Positions 61,389 to 64,000 of a stretch of DNA of 64,000 nucleotides are shown piece after piece (position 1 is the stretch's first letter; every line of letters starts with the position of its first letter). The DNA comes from Meiothermus sp. GTDB taxonomy: Bacteria > Deinococcota > Deinococci > Deinococcales > Thermaceae. The notes below the pieces were generated by a model. It was not told the origin of the DNA and ran no database searches. It was given only the letters and a program-made list of their open reading frames with translations. Location of the stretch: assembly GCA_026004095.1 (NCBI GenBank), contig BPIL01000010.1, positions 1 through 64,000 on the forward strand. Direction: 5' to 3'. Both the position numbers and the translations under genes were made by a program.

Positions 61389-63619
61389 TGCGCTGGATAA
61401 CAACCATGCTGGTGGTGCTTGGGTGCTGGGCCCTGGCCCAGCACAGCCCTGCAGAGGCCGCCGAGCACCTGCGGGCTGCCTTGAGTCAGGCTGCCCTCGA
61501 GCTCAACTTCGACCCCGGCGCGGCCAGGAATCTTCTAAAGGAAGCAGAGCAGGCTGCGCTACTGCTAGAAAAGCAGGGCCTTGGCTTTGAACAGGGCGCT
61601 TTTGCCCGGCTCGAAGAGCAGATTGCCCAGAAAAACCCGGCCGGTTTTGCTCAGTTACAGGCCCGGCTCTGGACAGATCTACTGGCCCAGAGCTACCGGC
61701 GGCTCGAGGAGGCCTTGCGCAAGGGGAACCTCGAGGAAGCCAGGAATTGGGCCAGCCTGCGGGAGTACCGCCCAGCCACCCCCTACGCCCCGCCTGCCTA
61801 CGATGCCACCCTAGCGCTGGAAGAGCTGGCACAAAACAAGCTAAATGTGCAGGAAGCCCTGACCGCTGTGCAGTCGGATCTGCTCGGCGCATACCAGGCA
61901 CGCCTGGCGCAGGCCCTCGAGGCCGCACAGCAGGCCCAGCAGCAGGGCCACCGGGTGCGCCTGGCCGAGCAGATCGCCCTGGCCCAGGGCTACTTTGCAA
62001 TTCTCGCCGATGCCTACCGCCAACAGCGCGGGGAAGCTGCCCTGGCCCAGGCCCAGCAGGCGTTTGCCAGCGGGCAGCCAGCCGCCATGCTAAAGGTGCT
62101 CGAGGGTTTTCAAGCAGCCCCCCTGTCGCCGCGCGAACGGGCCAAGCGGGCCAACCAAACCCTGCGCTTTTTACAACTGGTGGCTGTGGAATACCGCCGG
62201 GGGGTGCGGGGCGCCGAGGGCGAGGTGCGCGTTACCAACGAGCTCGAGATCATCGAGGCACGCAGCTTTTTGCGCAGCGCCCAGAGCGCCTGGAAGGTGC
62301 TCGAGCCACTTCTGATCAAAGATCAGGGGGCCCAGGTGGGCCTGGTTAACCAGCGCTTCGCCTGGCTCGAGCAGGCCCTGTACACCCACACCCCCCCCAC
62401 AGCCGACAGGCTCTCGGACGAGGTAGACGCGACCGTGCGCCTGCTATCGGATATGTTGCCCGAGTCCTGGCGGCGGGCCGATCCATCCGGCGACCTCGAG
62501 GTCATACGTCAGCAGTTGCGATCGCTGGAAAACGCCGTTGCAGCGGGTCGCTACGATCTGGCCGAAACGGCCCGCCTGGATGCCTACGCCATGCTGGAGT
62601 CGGGGGCCGAGGCCCGCCTGCGCGCCTTCAACCCCCAGCTTGCGCTGGATCTGGAATCGCTGTTTTGGAATGGGGTGAACCCCCCAGGCCTGGCCCGCCT
62701 GATCCGGGATAAAGCCAGCCCCCTCGAGGTGCGCAACACCCGTCGTACGCTGGAGAACAAGCTTAATGAGGCCGCCCGCATACTGGGCCGCGAAACCTCC
62801 CCAACCACCATCGGCATCAACGCCGCCATCATCGTATTCCGGGAGGGCCTGGAAGCAGTGCTGATCATTGCGGCGCTGCTGGCCTCTTTTCGTCGCCCAG
62901 AAAACCTGCATCTGCGCCGACCGGTCTGGTGGGGGGTTGGTCTGGCCCTGATAGCCAGCCTGCTTACCTGGGCCGCCATGTGGGGAACCATCCAGCAGTT
63001 TGCGCGGTTCGGCGAGCGGGTAGAGGCCGTGGTCTCCTTGCTGGCTATCGGTGTGCTGCTGCTAATCCTGAACTGGTTTTACCATAAGGTGTACTGGACC
63101 GACCGCCTGGCCGACTTTCACCAGCATAAGCAACAGGCGGTGCAAAAAACGGGCTGGGCCGCCATACTCGGGCTGGTTGCGGTGGGCTTTGAAAGCATCT
63201 ACCGCGAGGGCTTTGAAACAGTTTTGTTTTTGCAGTCGCTGGTGCTGCAGGGGGGGTTCCGCGATGTGCTCTGGGGCATCCTGGTAGGCCTGAGCACCGT
63301 GATTCTACTGGGAATCGCCATCTTTCGTTTTCAGATTAAGCTACCCCAAAAAAAGATGCTGATCTTCACCGGGGTGCTGATCCTGATGGTGCTGGTGGTA
63401 ATGGTGGGCCAGACTGCGCACGTCATGCAGGTGGTGGGTTGGCTGCCCATACACGCCTTTCCCCTCGAGATACCCTTCTGGCTAAGTAGCTGGTTCGGCC
63501 TGTACGCGACCTGGGAAGGCATCGTTTTGCAGGTGCTATCCGCGGGCGTGGTGCTTGGAAGCTATTTCTGGGCAGAGCGAATCAAGCGCAATCACCTGGG
63601 CCGCCTGAAAACCGCCTGA
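61388..63619 (+). CDS. FTR1-family iron permease with a large N-terminal domain
   Basis: 743 residues. A signal peptide (ALAQ) and about 470 residues of mostly helical, presumably periplasmic sequence precede a C-terminal membrane part of about seven segments. Both FTR1 iron-binding motifs are present: FREGLEAVLIIAAL near residue 485 and YREGFETVLFLQSL near residue 604. It imports Fe2+/Fe3+ like EfeU, with the upstream protein as capture partner. Ordinary EfeU is about 280 residues, so the N-terminal domain may replace EfeO/EfeB. Confidence 0.92.
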   Translation: MRWITTMLVVLGCWALAQHSPAEAAEHLRAALSQAALELNFDPGAARNLLKEAEQAALLLEKQGLGFEQGAFARLEEQIAQKNPAGFAQLQARLWTDLLAQSYRRLEEALRKGNLEEARNWASLREYRPATPYAPPAYDATLALEELAQNKLNVQEALTAVQSDLLGAYQARLAQALEAAQQAQQQGHRVRLAEQIALAQGYFAILADAYRQQRGEAALAQAQQAFASGQPAAMLKVLEGFQAAPLSPRERAKRANQTLRFLQLVAVEYRRGVRGAEGEVRVTNELEIIEARSFLRSAQSAWKVLEPLLIKDQGAQVGLVNQRFAWLEQALYTHTPPTADRLSDEVDATVRLLSDMLPESWRRADPSGDLEVIRQQLRSLENAVAAGRYDLAETARLDAYAMLESGAEARLRAFNPQLALDLESLFWNGVNPPGLARLIRDKASPLEVRNTRRTLENKLNEAARILGRETSPTTIGINAAIIVFREGLEAVLIIAALLASFRRPENLHLRRPVWWGVGLALIASLLTWAAMWGTIQQFARFGERVEAVVSLLAIGVLLLILNWFYHKVYWTDRLADFHQHKQQAVQKTGWAAILGLVAVGFESIYREGFETVLFLQSLVLQGGFRDVLWGILVGLSTVILLGIAIFRFQIKLPQKKMLIFTGVLILMVLVVMVGQTAHVMQVVGWLPIHAFPLEIPFWLSSWFGLYATWEGIVLQVLSAGVVLGSYFWAERIKRNHLGRLKTA

Positions 63620-63663
63620 ACTCCGCCCATAGGAGTTGCGCGGCTGTCGCCTGCCCCCAGGCT

Positions 63664-64000
63664 AGAGCCGGCCCGCATCCAGCAGCACCGCCACCACCAG
63701 CCGCCCCGGCCCGTGCACCCCCTTGACCATAATCTGGCCGATGTCGGCGGATTTGCTGGGGCCGGAGTGCAACCCGATGGCCGAGGGCAGCCCGGTTTGC
63801 AGGGCCTGGAGGGCCTGCAAAAGGGTTGGGTAAATTTTCCCCTGCGGTACAAACACCAGGTGTGTGGGTGGCAAAAGCTGGGTGCGGCGCCCCTCCTGGC
63901 TGCTGAGGATGACCGTGCCGGTCTCGGCCACCGCGCCCCAGGCCCAGGAGATGCCCAGGGGGGCTTCCTGGGGGGGCAGAAGGGGCAATTGGGGGCGCAA
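63664..64000 (-). CDS. lutC: LutC-type LUD-domain protein, C-terminal part (cut by right edge)
   Basis: About 112 residues of the C terminus. THLVFVPQGKIYPTLLQAL and SAIGLHSGPSKSADIGQIMVKGVHGPGRLVVAVLLD match the end of LutC/YkgG, which in the LutABC complex oxidises L-lactate. The reading frame is open to the window edge, so the true start lies beyond it. Confidence 0.9.

Overview
The window looks like chromosomal DNA of a Meiothermus-type member of the Thermaceae. The base composition is GC-rich, the protein set is typical (TldD/TldE, TRAP-TAXI, thermophile-style PaaABCD), the palindrome CTCGAG is very frequent, and many start codons sit 6-7 nt behind a TANNNT box, as in leaderless mRNAs. 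The genus is an inference; there is no rRNA or other decisive marker here. I see no tRNA, rRNA, CRISPR array or origin.

Layout. 1-4755 (minus): a branched-chain amino-acid-type ABC operon ending in an acyl-CoA synthetase cut by the left edge. 4968-13834: acetyltransferase, the TldD/TldE pair, an AMIN-amidase, a solitary adenine methyltransferase, a Ca2+/Na+ antiporter, HolA and a DUF4160 protein. 13849-14992: an ISAs1-type insertion sequence with 9-bp target duplications. 15106-19395: a putative monoheme protein and a TAXI TRAP transporter whose receptor and permease genes are separated by a terminator. 19477-25878: MFS exporter, APH-like kinase, upp, a WecA/MraY-type transferase and uvrC. 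25882-27359: a BglII-like restriction-modification pair that looks recently acquired. 27418-36527: hom, thrC, an NDP-sugar C-methyltransferase-like gene, a ModE-like regulator, a large protein of unknown function, an aspartate aminotransferase, a DUF402 protein, and intact and broken Uma2 genes. 36560-39428: the paaABCD phenylacetyl-CoA epoxidase operon behind a PaaR-type operator. 39545-40132: a lipoprotein.

40287-55076 is the most striking part: a minus-strand iron-acquisition region. It has two FecCD permeases, one FecE ATPase, five different FecB/BtuF-type binding proteins, a flavodoxin, a nitroreductase, SRPBCC and VOC proteins, a Cys-rich small protein, and a DppD-DppF double ATPase broken at a G9 tract. 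Two unrelated insertion sequences (IS701-like and IS630) sit side by side between one promoter and its first gene. 55189-57845 is a MoxR/VWA pair, 57942-58515 a YefM-YoeB toxin-antitoxin module, and 60293-63619 an imelysin/EfeO-like protein with an FTR1-type iron permease. The right edge cuts a LutC-like LUD protein.

Three promoters, at 50495-50538, 55002-55045 and 60293-60335, share one architecture: TCC-N4-GGA, 4 nt, TTGACT, 17-18 nt, TAGACT. All three drive iron loci, so they look like a common iron-starvation regulon. I regard this as the best candidate for an undescribed system. All functional calls come from reading motifs; no database search was run.
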